DNA of 64,000 nucleotides from an uncultured Raoultella sp. (GCA_900759445.1 CAAEVH010000058.1:27236-91235), one strand, 5' to 3'. Positions 48,147-56,809 are shown, counted from the first letter of the stretch. The notes: generated by a model from the letters alone, not told the origin. A program made the numbers and translations.

Positions 48147-48517
48147 GGATCAACTCCGTTCAGATTGTTTGCTAATTGAACATATTATTCAGGAGGGCCT
48201 TTCACATTCACATGATGATTATCACAAATAAGCACATCATCGATTCAGATTAAAAACGGGTAATTTATTGAAAATAATGAAGTTAGGTGTTGAGTGTTGC
48301 GAAAAGAGTTTCACAAGAGAGTGTGAAGATTCGTTAATCTTTGAGAAAGCGAAGTCGCGGTGTGCTGCAGAGTATTATCGTGGTCGCTATAATTTTCTTG
48401 CCAATTGATCATAATCATCTGCACAAATGAGATTATTTTTTGCGGTGAGCATCATTCTTTCCTGAGGCTAATTTTTGCATATTAGCGGCCTTAATATTAT
48501 TAATGCCGGAGGATAAC
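48147..48517. promoter_or_regulatory. Divergent region otnK operon / PocR-like regulator
   Basis: A 371-base AT-rich gap that must hold both promoters. A perfect palindrome TTCACA-AGAGAG-TGTGAA lies at 48310-48327. Another dyad, GATGAT ... ATCATC (48214-48241), lies nearer otnK, close to TTCACATTCACA. These are candidate operators for the DeoR or PocR-like proteins. No gene is seen inside. Confidence 0.5.
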
Positions 48518-49411
48518 GTGCCGCTGAAAATCCAGGATGACTATTTACAACGTTTTTTCTCTATCGCAGAACTCTTCTCCCGAGCCACTGGGTTAGCCAC
48601 AGTCGTCGTTGATATTAACGGTATAGCGTTGTCTAAATGTCATAATTTTAATTCGTTTTGCACATTAATGCGTGCGGATGAGCGCTATCGAGCAGGTTGC
48701 CAAAAGTGCGACAAGTACTGTGCTTTTGAGGCATTAAAACAGCTTAAACCCAGAATACTCACCTGTCATGCAGGGCTAAGCCTGTTCTCGATGCCATTAA
48801 TCCATGAGGGACACCTTTACGGTTTTATTATCTGCGGGCAGGTGCGGGTAAAATATCAGGAATATAAAACTATCGCTATTGATAACAAAAACTCATGGAT
48901 TAATAACCCCGAAATTAAAGCTGGGTGGGGCCAGTCTGCGGTGGTGGATAATAATGTGCTGGTGGCGTCGGCAAATTTGTTAAGTTTTATTGTTGATAAT
49001 TTTGAGAAAGAACAATTGATCTCTGAGAAGATTGTAGTTCCGGCAACCCGTTACGCTCATCATTATTTCACTGAGCCTTCACGTCACGAGAAAAAACTTA
49101 TGGCGGCGCTGCGTTATATTGACGAGAATTTGTATGGTGAATTGTCTTTGGAATCTGTCGCGGCTCATGTGTGCTTAAGCGCGAACTATTTCAGCCGGTT
49201 TTTCAAGAAACGCCAGGGTGTTAATTTTAAAACCTGGGTGAGTCAGAAAAAAATGCAAAAAGCAGGGGAGTTATTACACGATCCGGTTCATTCCATAGAC
49301 AGTATTGCCAGGAAATTGCAATACGCGCAAACCAGTTACTTTTGCCGCGTTTTCCGGGCGGCGCATCAAACGTCGCCCCAGTCTTTTCGTCACGCCAGAC
49401 TTTCGCAGTAA
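48518..49411 (+). CDS. PocR-like AraC family transcriptional regulator
   Basis: A 297-residue regulator with an N-terminal PocR ligand-binding domain (about 5-165) and a C-terminal AraC-type double helix-turn-helix (about 195-295, LSLESVAAHVCLSANYFSRF and IDSIARKLQYAQTSYFCRVF). The PocR domain shows the cysteine cluster CQKCDKYC and CHAGLSLFSMPLIHEGHLYG. PocR of Salmonella controls cobalamin synthesis and propanediol use. I chose the GTG at 48518 because GGAGGA lies five bases upstream; an in-frame ATG at 48503 has no ribosome site. It is divergent from the otnK operon and its 3' end overlaps the convergent cobA by 22 bases. Confidence 0.85.
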   Translation: MPLKIQDDYLQRFFSIAELFSRATGLATVVVDINGIALSKCHNFNSFCTLMRADERYRAGCQKCDKYCAFEALKQLKPRILTCHAGLSLFSMPLIHEGHLYGFIICGQVRVKYQEYKTIAIDNKNSWINNPEIKAGWGQSAVVDNNVLVASANLLSFIVDNFEKEQLISEKIVVPATRYAHHYFTEPSRHEKKLMAALRYIDENLYGELSLESVAAHVCLSANYFSRFFKKRQGVNFKTWVSQKKMQKAGELLHDPVHSIDSIARKLQYAQTSYFCRVFRAAHQTSPQSFRHARLSQ

Positions 49412-50178
49412 AGATTGTCTGGCAGCGTGATGGCTTCAGGTATAAAAGAGAGCCTATCGCTCAGGGTCACCACATCTCCGATTACAATCAACGCCGGTGG
49501 AACAATATTAGCTTCCTGCGCCTTGCTCAATAATGAACCGAGCGTGCAGGTCAGGCGACGTTGATTTTCTCGGGTCGCGGACATAATTAGCGCGGCGGGC
49601 GTGTCTGCTGATTTCCCGCCCATCAACAGCTCTTCACAGATAAACGCCAGATTGGCGATACCCATGACGATGACCAACGTGCCGTTAAGTTTCGCCAGTT
49701 GACGCCAGTCCTGCTGCTGATTGCCTTCCCGCGTGTGGCCTGTCACCACGTGAAAACCGGAGGCAAAATCGCGATGCGTCACCGGGATACCGGCATAGGT
49801 CAGGCCGCCAATCGTAGAACTAATACCCGGTACAACTTCAAAAGGGATGCCCATTTCAACCAGATCCTCAACTTCTTCAGCCCCACGGCCAAATACATAC
49901 GGATCGCCACCTTTGAGACGCACAATGTTGTGGTGTGTTTGGGCATACTGGACCAGCAGTGCGTTGATTTCATCCTGGGGAACGCAATGGAAGCCTGGAT
50001 TTTTGCCGACATTGATAAGCAGGCAGTCAGGTAATGCCCATTCCAAAATTTTAGGATTGACCAGCCGATCGTAAATAATGACGTCGGCCTGTTTAATGCA
50101 CATCATTGCTTTGAGGGTCAGTAATGAAATATCACCAGGACCTGCTCCAACGAGCCAGACCTTTCCGAAAGTTTTCAC
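49390..50178 (-). CDS. cobA: Uroporphyrinogen-III C-methyltransferase
   Basis: A 262-residue SUMT enzyme of the tetrapyrrole methylase family that makes precorrin-2 with two S-adenosylmethionines, the branch point to cobalamin and sirohaem. Signatures are VWLVGAGPGDISLLTLKA near the N-terminus, VRLKGGDPYVFGRGAEE around residue 88 and VVPGISSTIGGLTYAGIPVTHR around residue 118, each recognisable as family motifs. I chose a GTG start at 50178 because AAGGA is placed seven bases upstream; the frame extends 16 codons further. It is a stand-alone SUMT and may raise corrinoid flux for the B12-dependent glutamate mutase encoded nearby. Confidence 0.9.
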   Translation of the reverse strand: MKTFGKVWLVGAGPGDISLLTLKAMMCIKQADVIIYDRLVNPKILEWALPDCLLINVGKNPGFHCVPQDEINALLVQYAQTHHNIVRLKGGDPYVFGRGAEEVEDLVEMGIPFEVVPGISSTIGGLTYAGIPVTHRDFASGFHVVTGHTREGNQQQDWRQLAKLNGTLVIVMGIANLAFICEELLMGGKSADTPAALIMSATRENQRRLTCTLGSLLSKAQEANIVPPALIVIGDVVTLSDRLSFIPEAITLPDNLYCESLA

Positions 50179-50583
50179 AATGTGTCCTTTATCACGTCTG
50201 TCAAAAAATGGCACAAACGACATCAATAAATGATTAAAAGCAGTCGTTTGCCCGTAAGTTATAACGTGAAATTATCCAGGATTAGCGCATGGATAATATT
50301 GATTAATCTCGCAAAGTTTTTTCTGCAATAAACAAGAAGACTTGAAAAATTATTAAGAACTTATTGGCACTATTTACTTAGGTTTAACCTTATTTAAATT
50401 GTGTTTATTGTTGTGCTTGAGTATTATTGGTTAATATTTATCCGCCATCAGTGTGAGCAAATCATGGATTGGATCAATGACATCAATGGAGAAAATAAAA
50501 TATAACTCTCGGTGCTTATCTGGGTGCCTTGAATTATTTTTTATAAATTAAACTATTTTTGTACGCTGCATATGGAAGAGGTT
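50179..50583. other. Divergent intergenic region cobA / LysR regulator
   Basis: About 400 AT-rich bases between cobA (minus) and the LysR gene (plus). It must contain both promoters and probably LysR-binding T-N11-A sites, but I could not pick out one convincingly. No cobalamin riboswitch B12 box (GCCACTG) and no gene are seen. Confidence 0.5.
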
Positions 50584-51486
50584 ATGAGAGGAAAAATACC
50601 CAAGACGGAGTTGCTGGTAACTTTTGAAGTGGTTGCGCGTCACGAAAGTTATACCCGGGCAGCTGAAGAGTTGGCGTTAACACAAAGTGCTGTTTTCCGC
50701 CAGGTGAATGCACTGGAGGATTTTCTTAATACCGCGCTATTTAATCATGCCAAAAAACGTATTTTTTTAAATGCGGCCGGCAAACACTATTTAAGTATCG
50801 TTAAAGAAACGTTAAATAAACTCGAGCGCGATACGACCACAATAATGACCTGGCAACCGACCGTACAGGTTATTGAGCTGGCGGTAAATCCGACGTTCAG
50901 TACGCATTGGTTGATCCCCAACCTGCGCGAGTTTAACAAACTCAATCCTGATATTATCGTGAACATCCATTCGCTGGCGAATATCGGTGATTTTCTTAAT
51001 CGTGAGTATGATGCGGCAATTATGCGCGAAGATTTCTACTCACCGTGGTCAGAGGTTGAGTACCTGTTTGAAGAGGAAATTCTGCCAGTATGCAGCCGCT
51101 GTCTGCTGGCTGAACCGGAACGGAAACTGTCAGTCCACGAACTGCTGAACGAATACCCGCTGTTGCACCAGAGTACGCGAATCAAAGGCTGGCAGGAATG
51201 GTTTGCGCTGTCCAACGTCAGCAGCCCGCTGGTAAATAAAGGCCCGAGATTTGATCTGTTGTCGATGTTGATTGCGGCGGTCCGTTCTAATCTGGGGGTT
51301 GCGCTGCTTCCTCGTTTTGCCATTCAGCACGATCTGGACAATGGAGATATGGTCATTCCTTGCGATGTTCCGATGCGCACCGGGAACCGTTTCATTATGA
51401 CGTGGCGTGAAGAGAAATCGGAGTCTGCGCATTTACAGACATTTCGTAACTGGTTGCTCAGTAAGTCCGTGGTGTCGGCTGCCTGA
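50584..51486 (+). CDS. LysR family transcriptional regulator
   Basis: A 300-residue LysR-type regulator of the GcvA-like group. The N-terminal helix-turn-helix is at about 5-65 (LLVTFEVVARHESYTRAAEE, LALTQSAVFRQVNALED) and the effector-binding domain follows from about 90. I prefer the ATG at 50584, which has GGAAG five bases upstream, to the ATG at 50572, which has no ribosome site. The gene stands between cobA (divergent) and the tail of the glutamate fermentation operon (convergent), so it is the best candidate regulator of that operon. The effector is unknown. Its stop codon lies inside a REP unit. Confidence 0.87.
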   Translation: MRGKIPKTELLVTFEVVARHESYTRAAEELALTQSAVFRQVNALEDFLNTALFNHAKKRIFLNAAGKHYLSIVKETLNKLERDTTTIMTWQPTVQVIELAVNPTFSTHWLIPNLREFNKLNPDIIVNIHSLANIGDFLNREYDAAIMREDFYSPWSEVEYLFEEEILPVCSRCLLAEPERKLSVHELLNEYPLLHQSTRIKGWQEWFALSNVSSPLVNKGPRFDLLSMLIAAVRSNLGVALLPRFAIQHDLDNGDMVIPCDVPMRTGNRFIMTWREEKSESAHLQTFRNWLLSKSVVSAA

Positions 51487-51558
51487 TGGTGGTTTGCGCT
51501 TTATCAGGCCTACAACGATTGGTAGGCCGGATAAGACGCGTTAGCATCGTTATCCGGC
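51481..51558. repeat. BIME: two opposed REP units
   Basis: GCCTGATGG ... TTATCAGGCCTAC (51481-51512) and GTAGGCCGGATAAGAC ... GTTATCCGGC (51522-51558) are two REP sequences in opposite orientation, between the converging LysR and cobO genes. They likely protect or terminate both messages. Confidence 0.85.
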
Positions 51559-51568
51559 AAAAGAACGG

Positions 51569-52171
51569 CTACCAGTCGATTCCAATCTGTGCCTGAATCC
51601 CGCGGTCAAACGCGTGCTTGACCGGGCGAATTTCACTGACCGTATCGGCCAGTTCCAGTAACAGCGCATGGCATCCGCGCCCGGTCACGATGACGCTTTG
51701 CTCCGCAGGGCGATTTTCGATGGCGCTGATAACCTCCTGGGTGTCCAGATAGTGGTAAGCCAGCATGTAGGTAAGCTCATCCAACACCACCAGATCGTAC
51801 TGCGGATCAGCCAGCATGCGCTTACTTTCCTGCCAGACTACCGTTGCCGCCTCGATATCCGCTTGCCGATTTTGGGTTTCCCAGGTAAATCCGGTGCCCA
51901 TAATATGAAATTCGACACCGAGCGGTTGCAGCGTGTTGTACTCGCCATTATCCCACTGACCTTTAATAAACTGCGCGATGCCAACGGTTTTTCCGTGACC
52001 AACCGCGCGCGTTGCCGTACCAAAGGCTGCGGTGGATTTTCCTTTACCGTTGCCGGTGAAGACAATCAGGATCCCTTTCTTCTCCGTTGCCGCCGCCACG
52101 CGGGTATCAACCTGTTCTTTCAGTTTCTGCTGACGCTGGCGGTGTCTGTCATTATTGGCTCGCGCTTCCAT
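51569..52171 (-). CDS. cobO: Corrinoid (cob(I)alamin) adenosyltransferase, BtuR/CobO type
   Basis: A 200-residue CobA/CobO/BtuR-type adenosyltransferase. The P-loop FTGNGKGKSTAAFG (38-51) binds ATP in the unusual orientation of this family. ATRAVGHGKTVGIAQFIKG, VVLDELTYMLAY and IVTGRGCH also match BtuR. It transfers the adenosyl group to corrinoids, making coenzyme B12. It is nine bases after the fumarase gene, at the end of the operon whose glutamate mutase needs exactly this cofactor. Enterobacteria normally carry btuR elsewhere, so this is probably a second, dedicated copy. Confidence 0.92.
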   Translation of the reverse strand: MEARANNDRHRQRQQKLKEQVDTRVAAATEKKGILIVFTGNGKGKSTAAFGTATRAVGHGKTVGIAQFIKGQWDNGEYNTLQPLGVEFHIMGTGFTWETQNRQADIEAATVVWQESKRMLADPQYDLVVLDELTYMLAYHYLDTQEVISAIENRPAEQSVIVTGRGCHALLLELADTVSEIRPVKHAFDRGIQAQIGIDW

Positions 52172-52180
52172 GGTGACTCC

Positions 52181-53833
52181 TTAATGTCCTGCCGGACAGG
52201 TTGCGCAGCGGTGCTGCTGCTCAAACTGGCTAAAGAAGTTATTGCCTTTGTCATCCACTAATACGAAGGCCGGCATATTTTTAACTTCCATCATCCACAC
52301 CGCTTCCATTCCCAACTCGGGATATTCAAGGCAGTGCAGGCTCTTCACGTACTGCTGCGCCAACAAGGCTGCGGCGCCGCCAATGCTGCCAAGGTTAAAA
52401 CCACCATGTTTGCGACACGCATCCGTGACTTGCGCGCTGCGGTTGCCTTTCGACAACATGATCAGACTGCCGCCCGCGGCCTGGAAAGCATCGACGTAAC
52501 CGTCCATGCGCCCGCCGGTTGTGGGACCGAGCGAACCGCAGGCCAGATTACTGGGGGTTTTAGCCGGGCCCGCGTAATAGACGATATGGTTTTTCATGTA
52601 ATCTGGCATCGGTTCGCCGTTATCCAGGCGCTCTTTGATTTTGGCATGCGCGATATCGCGAGCCACAACAATCGGGCCGTTTAACGATAAACGCGTCCCA
52701 ATTGGCAGAGTGGTGAGATCCTGCAGGATCTCGCGCAACGGACGATTCAGATCCAGTTGTACGGTCTGGGCGCCATTTTCCACCCGCTGTGAATCGGGAA
52801 TAAATTTGCCCGGATTATGCTCGAGTTTTTCCAGCCAGATTCCGTGTTTGTTGATTTTGGCCTTGATGTTGCGGTCGGCTGAGCAGGAGAGAGCCATGGC
52901 GATAGGGCAGGAGCCGCCGTGGCGTGGCAGGCGGATCACCCGGATATCGTGGGCAAAGTATTTGCCGCCAAACTGCGCGCCGATGCCAAACTCGCGACTG
53001 GCGTTGAGCAGCTCGGCTTCCAGCGCCGTATCGCGGAATGCCTGACCCAATTCGTTCCCGCTGGTGGGCAGGTTATCGTAATATTTAGTTGAAGCCAGTT
53101 TAGCAACTTTCAGCGCCTGGTCGGCGGACAAGCCTCCAACGACGAAAGCGATGTGATACGGCGGGCAGGCGGCTGTACCCAGTGATTTCATTTTTTCGAT
53201 CAGAAACGCGGTGAGCTTTTCCGGCTGCAGAATAGATTTGGTTTCCTGGAACAGCGCCGCTTTGTTAGCAGAGCCGCCGCCTTTGTTGACGAACAGGAAA
53301 CGGTATTCGTTACCCGGCGTGGCGCTGATGTCGATTTGCGCCGGCAGGTTAGTCTGGGTATTGACCTCGGTATACATGTCCAGCGGGGCATTTTGCGAGT
53401 AACGCAGGTTGTTTTCGGTGAAGGTGGTGTACACGCCTTTGCTTAATGCTTCTGCGTCATCGCCGCCGGTCCAGACATGCTGTCCTTTGCAGGCCACAAT
53501 GGTTGCCGTCCCGGTATCCTGGCAGTTGGGCAGGACGCCTTTGGCCGAAACCTCAGCATTGCGTAGCAGTTGCAATGCGACGTACTTATCGTTACTGCTG
53601 GCCTGCGGATCGTGCAGAATGCTGGCTATCTGTTTTAAATGTCCGGCGCGCAGGAAAAATGAAGCCTCATAAAATGCCTGCTGGGCTAATAAGGTTAGCG
53701 CTTCTGGCGCAACCTTAATCACTTCCTCTCCGTCTAACTCCGTTACCGCAACGTGCTGGTTACTCAGTAATTCATATTCGGTATTATCTTTACTCTGAAC
53801 AAAGAATTCCTGCCAGACAAATGGTTTAGACAT
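52181..53833 (-). CDS. fumD: Class I fumarate hydratase, probable mesaconase (FumD-like)
   Basis: A 550-residue iron-sulfur hydratase of the FumA/FumB type. The [4Fe-4S] ligands are C104 (LPNCQDTGT), C223 (TAACPPYH) and C317 (ALSCSADRN). The C-terminal beta domain contains [16 protein letters not shown]. Class I fumarases, and FumD of E. coli O157:H7 in particular, hydrate mesaconate to (S)-citramalate as well as fumarate. Placed in the same operon as glutamate mutase and methylaspartase, this enzyme is best read as the mesaconase of the pathway. An ordinary fumarase remains possible because activities overlap. Confidence 0.9.
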   Translation of the reverse strand: MSKPFVWQEFFVQSKDNTEYELLSNQHVAVTELDGEEVIKVAPEALTLLAQQAFYEASFFLRAGHLKQIASILHDPQASSNDKYVALQLLRNAEVSAKGVLPNCQDTGTATIVACKGQHVWTGGDDAEALSKGVYTTFTENNLRYSQNAPLDMYTEVNTQTNLPAQIDISATPGNEYRFLFVNKGGGSANKAALFQETKSILQPEKLTAFLIEKMKSLGTAACPPYHIAFVVGGLSADQALKVAKLASTKYYDNLPTSGNELGQAFRDTALEAELLNASREFGIGAQFGGKYFAHDIRVIRLPRHGGSCPIAMALSCSADRNIKAKINKHGIWLEKLEHNPGKFIPDSQRVENGAQTVQLDLNRPLREILQDLTTLPIGTRLSLNGPIVVARDIAHAKIKERLDNGEPMPDYMKNHIVYYAGPAKTPSNLACGSLGPTTGGRMDGYVDAFQAAGGSLIMLSKGNRSAQVTDACRKHGGFNLGSIGGAAALLAQQYVKSLHCLEYPELGMEAVWMMEVKNMPAFVLVDDKGNNFFSQFEQQHRCATCPAGH

Positions 53834-53860
53834 GTTTACATCTCACCTTTTAGTTAATAT

Positions 53861-53884
53861 GTCGGATGGCGCTCACGCCATCCG
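53861..53884. repeat. REP-type palindrome between glsA and fumD
   Basis: CGGATGGCG-CTCA-CGCCATCCG (53863-53884) is a perfect stem of nine bases with a short loop. It lies in the 58-base gap inside the operon and may adjust the relative stability of the two message parts. Confidence 0.75.
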
Positions 53885-53891
53885 TAATTGC

Positions 53892-54893
53892 TTAATGCGC
53901 TAAAAAGACATTGGCTTTTGTCGCTTCGGCGACATATTCGATCGTTTTCTGGGCGCGAACGCTGTTACCGGCTTCATCCAGCGGCGGAGAATAGACGGCA
54001 ATCGCATATTCGCCCGGGACAACGGCGACCATGCCGCCGCCGACGCCGCTTTTTGCCGGAATGCCCACGGTGTAGAGCCATTTACCGCTGCCGTCGTATA
54101 GTCCGGCAATCGCCATTTCTGCCAGCACCTGCGGAACATATTTTTCATTCAGCAACTGCTTGCCGTTGAATGGAGATTTGCCTTTGTTCGCCAGTACCGC
54201 CCCCATTTTGGCCAGTTGCTCAACGGTGATATCCACCGAGCACTGACGGGTATAAATTTCGACAGCTTCGTCGGTATTGCCATAGAAGCTGTTATAGGAC
54301 TCCATCAGCTTCGCCAGCGCCTGATTGTGCTGGTTGGTTTCCATCTCGGATTTAAAGACCGGCTCATTAACCGTGAGCGTGGCGTCGGCCCAGACGTTCA
54401 GGTTGTCGAGGATTTTGTTCCAGCGATCGGTTTTGTCTTTAGCTTCAATCAGGCTAACGGTGCTCATCGCCCCGGCGTTTACCAGCGGGTTCTCAGGTGC
54501 GCCTTTGGTCAGCTCAACCGCTAAACCGGAGTTGAAGGGCATGCCGGTGGCATTGGCCCCGAGTTTATCCAGCACCACCTGAGGGCCGTGCTGTTCCATG
54601 GCGAGCGCCATGGTGAAGACTTTGCTCAGGGATTCCATGGGGAAGGGTTTGTTAACATCGCCAACCTGGTAGATCTTGCCGTCCACCGTGGCAATGGTGA
54701 TGGCAAAGTTATTCGGGCTGTAGGTCGCCAGGGCAGGGATGTAGTCGGCGACTTTTCCATCGTGGTTACTTTTATATTTTTGATGTGCCTGGTCGATAAG
54801 CTTTGCGTAATCCGGCGTGGTTTGCGCGAGAGTCGTTGCGCTAAACAAAACGCTGAAGGAAAAAATACTCACGCCGAGAAGAGTTTTAGTCAT
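53892..54893 (-). CDS. glsA: Glutaminase with N-terminal signal peptide (probably periplasmic)
   Basis: A 333-residue glutaminase of the serine-dependent beta-lactamase-like family, hydrolysing glutamine to glutamate and ammonia. The SxxK pair is S88/K91 in PFPMESLSKVF, and NPLVNAGAMST, YNSFYGNTDE and LYTVGIPAKSGVGGG are family motifs. The first 23 residues (MTKTLLGVSIFSFSVLFSAT then TLA) form a typical Sec signal peptide with a likely cleavage after A23. E. coli GlsA and GlsB, about 308-310 residues, lack this extension and are cytoplasmic. Ahead of the fumarase and behind a transporter gene, it would make glutamate in the periplasm for import. Confidence 0.92.
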   Translation of the reverse strand: MTKTLLGVSIFSFSVLFSATTLAQTTPDYAKLIDQAHQKYKSNHDGKVADYIPALATYSPNNFAITIATVDGKIYQVGDVNKPFPMESLSKVFTMALAMEQHGPQVVLDKLGANATGMPFNSGLAVELTKGAPENPLVNAGAMSTVSLIEAKDKTDRWNKILDNLNVWADATLTVNEPVFKSEMETNQHNQALAKLMESYNSFYGNTDEAVEIYTRQCSVDITVEQLAKMGAVLANKGKSPFNGKQLLNEKYVPQVLAEMAIAGLYDGSGKWLYTVGIPAKSGVGGGMVAVVPGEYAIAVYSPPLDEAGNSVRAQKTIEYVAEATKANVFLAH

Positions 54894-54924
54894 GGTGCAA
54901 TCCTGTTGGTGTGCTCATCATGGT

Positions 54925-55006
54925 GCCGGATGGCGGCTTACCGCCTTATCCGGCCAACGGATAGTTAAACGTTATGCAGGCCGGATAAGCGCAAGCGTTA
55001 TCCGGC
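54925..55006. repeat. BIME between the symporter gene and glsA
   Basis: Two REP units, GCCGGATGGCGG ... CCGCCTTATCCGGC (54925-54954) and GCCGGATAAGCGC ... GTTATCCGGC (54980-55006), lie in opposite orientation in the 125-base gap inside the operon. They can hold back 3' exonucleases or reduce transcription into glsA-fumD-cobO. Confidence 0.85.
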
Positions 55007-55018
55007 AATAACGTGGTA

Positions 55019-56323
55019 TCAGGACAACGCAACTTCTGTTTCGGTAACCGGACGTTCTTGTTCCGGGGTCTTCACTGGCGCAGTGCCACGACAACCCTGG
55101 CCGAAGTGTTCACCTTCCCAGCGACCTACAATGGCAGCACCCATTGCGTTACTCATGACGTTGGTAGCAGAACGCCCCATATCGAGGAACGGATCGACGC
55201 CCATCAACAGGATCAGACCGGCTTCAGGAATGTTGAACTGGTTCAGGGTTGCGGCGATAACCACCATTGATGCACGCGGTACGCCCGCCATCCCTTTAGA
55301 GGTCAGCATCAGGATTAACAGCATGGTAATTTGCTCGCCCATGCTCAGCTCAATGTTGCACGCCTGAGCAATAAAGACGGTGGCAAATGAGCAGTACGCC
55401 ATGGAGCCGACCAGGTTAAAGGAGTAACCGATAGGCAGAACGAAGCTGGCGATTTTTGAAGAAACGCCGAATTTTTCCAGCTTGTCCAGGGTGCCAGGGA
55501 AGGCGGCTTCTGAGCTGGAGGTAGTAAAGGCCAGCAGTGCAGGCTCGAGGATTGATTTGGTCAAACGCGCGATGCAAGGCCCGACTATCATGGTTGACAG
55601 GCCAATCAGGATTGCCCACAGCATACCCAGGGTCAGATAGAATTCACCCATGAAGATCCCGGCGCTGACCATCACACCCAGACCACGTTCGGCAATCAGA
55701 CCAGAAATAGCGGCAAAAACGGTCAGTGGTGCAAACAGCATGACGTAGCCCGTCAGCTTCAGCATCACGTGTACCAGTGAATCCAGAACCTTCACGATAG
55801 GCTCGGCTTTTTCACCAATCGCGGCCAGGCTGCAACCGAGGAAAATTGAGAACACCACGATCTGCAGAATTTCATTACGCGCCATCGCATCGACAATACT
55901 GGTCGGTACCGCGTGCGAGATGAACACTTTCAGCGTAAATGGCTCTGACTTAACGGCGGCAACAGCCCCGACGTCATGTGGCACGAAGTTGATCCCCGCG
56001 CCTGGCTGGAAGATGTTAACGATAACCAGACCCAGTGCAATTGACACCAGAGAGGCGCAAATAAACAGGAAGAAGGTTTTCGAAAATATACGTCCCAGCG
56101 TTTTGGCATCGCCCATTTTGGCAATACCAACAACCAGAGTTGAAATAACCAATGGCGCGATAATCATTTTTACCATGCGTAAGAATATGGTGGTAAAAAT
56201 AGAAATATCTGCTGCATAGGATTTTGCGGTTTCAGCCGCGGCCATATTATTTATGGCCACCCCGGCAATCATGCCGAGTATCAGGCCTAATATGATCATC
56301 TTCGTTAAACTTATTTTCTTCAT
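55019..56323 (-). CDS. Dicarboxylate/amino acid:cation symporter (DAACS family)
   Basis: A 434-residue transporter of the GltP/DctA family. Re-entrant loop HP1 is marked by the serine-rich TSSSEAAFP (about 278-286), NLVGSMAY lies in helix 7, HP2 has LTSKGMAGVPRAS, and helix 8 has GVDPFLDMGRSATNVMSNAMG. The aspartate and arginine in DMGR match those that bind the side chain of acidic amino acids in Glt transporters. A glutamate importer fits the operon; C4-dicarboxylates such as mesaconate or fumarate are the alternative. A polar C-terminal tail of about 30 residues is unusual in sequence. GGAG precedes the ATG. Confidence 0.9.
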   Translation of the reverse strand: MKKISLTKMIILGLILGMIAGVAINNMAAAETAKSYAADISIFTTIFLRMVKMIIAPLVISTLVVGIAKMGDAKTLGRIFSKTFFLFICASLVSIALGLVIVNIFQPGAGINFVPHDVGAVAAVKSEPFTLKVFISHAVPTSIVDAMARNEILQIVVFSIFLGCSLAAIGEKAEPIVKVLDSLVHVMLKLTGYVMLFAPLTVFAAISGLIAERGLGVMVSAGIFMGEFYLTLGMLWAILIGLSTMIVGPCIARLTKSILEPALLAFTTSSSEAAFPGTLDKLEKFGVSSKIASFVLPIGYSFNLVGSMAYCSFATVFIAQACNIELSMGEQITMLLILMLTSKGMAGVPRASMVVIAATLNQFNIPEAGLILLMGVDPFLDMGRSATNVMSNAMGAAIVGRWEGEHFGQGCRGTAPVKTPEQERPVTETEVALS

Positions 56324-56371
56324 GTGTACTCCATCGGATAAAGGCTGGTAATTGGAATTGTGTAGGGTGGT

Positions 56372-56405
56372 GTGCGCCTGAGCCTGGACAGCAGCTCAGA
56401 CGCAC
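56372..56405. repeat. Strong hairpin between DUF4387 and symporter genes
   Basis: GTGCGCCTGAGC (56372-56383) and GCTCAGACGCAC (56394-56405) pair over 12 bases with one mismatch and a ten-base loop. There is no T tract on the minus strand, so it is more likely a processing or stability element in the 168-base operon gap than a terminator. Confidence 0.65.
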
Positions 56406-56491
56406 GCCTGTTGTGACCAACCGCATGAATAATTCGAAGCACTGTGATACCGCTGAATTCTGTGCTCCAATGGTTGTTATTGTGTTTTTTG

Positions 56492-56809
56492 TTACAAGTC
56501 GAACTCAATACTTAATAATGGAGCGTGTTGCTGCGCACCATAAACATCATTGTCACCGACGTTGCCGGAAATAATATCGCGCGGCATGACGATTTTTACG
56601 GCATTCGCCGGATCGAACCACACGATATTGTGAATAAAATCAGGTTCAACATTATATAAACTGGCAATAAGCTGCGGTGTTAATTGCTCGCAGGCTTTTA
56701 CCCGCTGATAGTCTTCCCTGGTTTTAAATAAAATATCTAAAACCAGTTCGTACGGTCCGGCGTTTTTGGAGCGAATAACCTGCGCCAGTGAACAAATTGA
56801 GTGTTTCAT
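56492..56809 (-). CDS. DUF4387 family protein
   Basis: A 105-residue protein of unknown function with the family feature IRSKNAGPYELVLDILFKT near the N-terminus (about 12-31) and ending in SIEFDL. DUF4387 proteins are commonly encoded next to, or fused to, AtuA/DUF1446 proteins, and here the start overlaps the stop of the DUF1446 gene by four bases with AGGAG in front. The two probably work as one complex. Nothing in the sequence reveals a catalytic site. Confidence 0.85.
   Translation of the reverse strand: MKHSICSLAQVIRSKNAGPYELVLDILFKTREDYQRVKACEQLTPQLIASLYNVEPDFIHNIVWFDPANAVKIVMPRDIISGNVGDNDVYGAQQHAPLLSIEFDL

Noticed and set aside
48310..48327. CRP site in the otnK/PocR-like gap
   Set aside because: The half sites are in inverted order (TTCACA-N6-TGTGAA) relative to the CRP consensus TGTGA-N6-TCACA.
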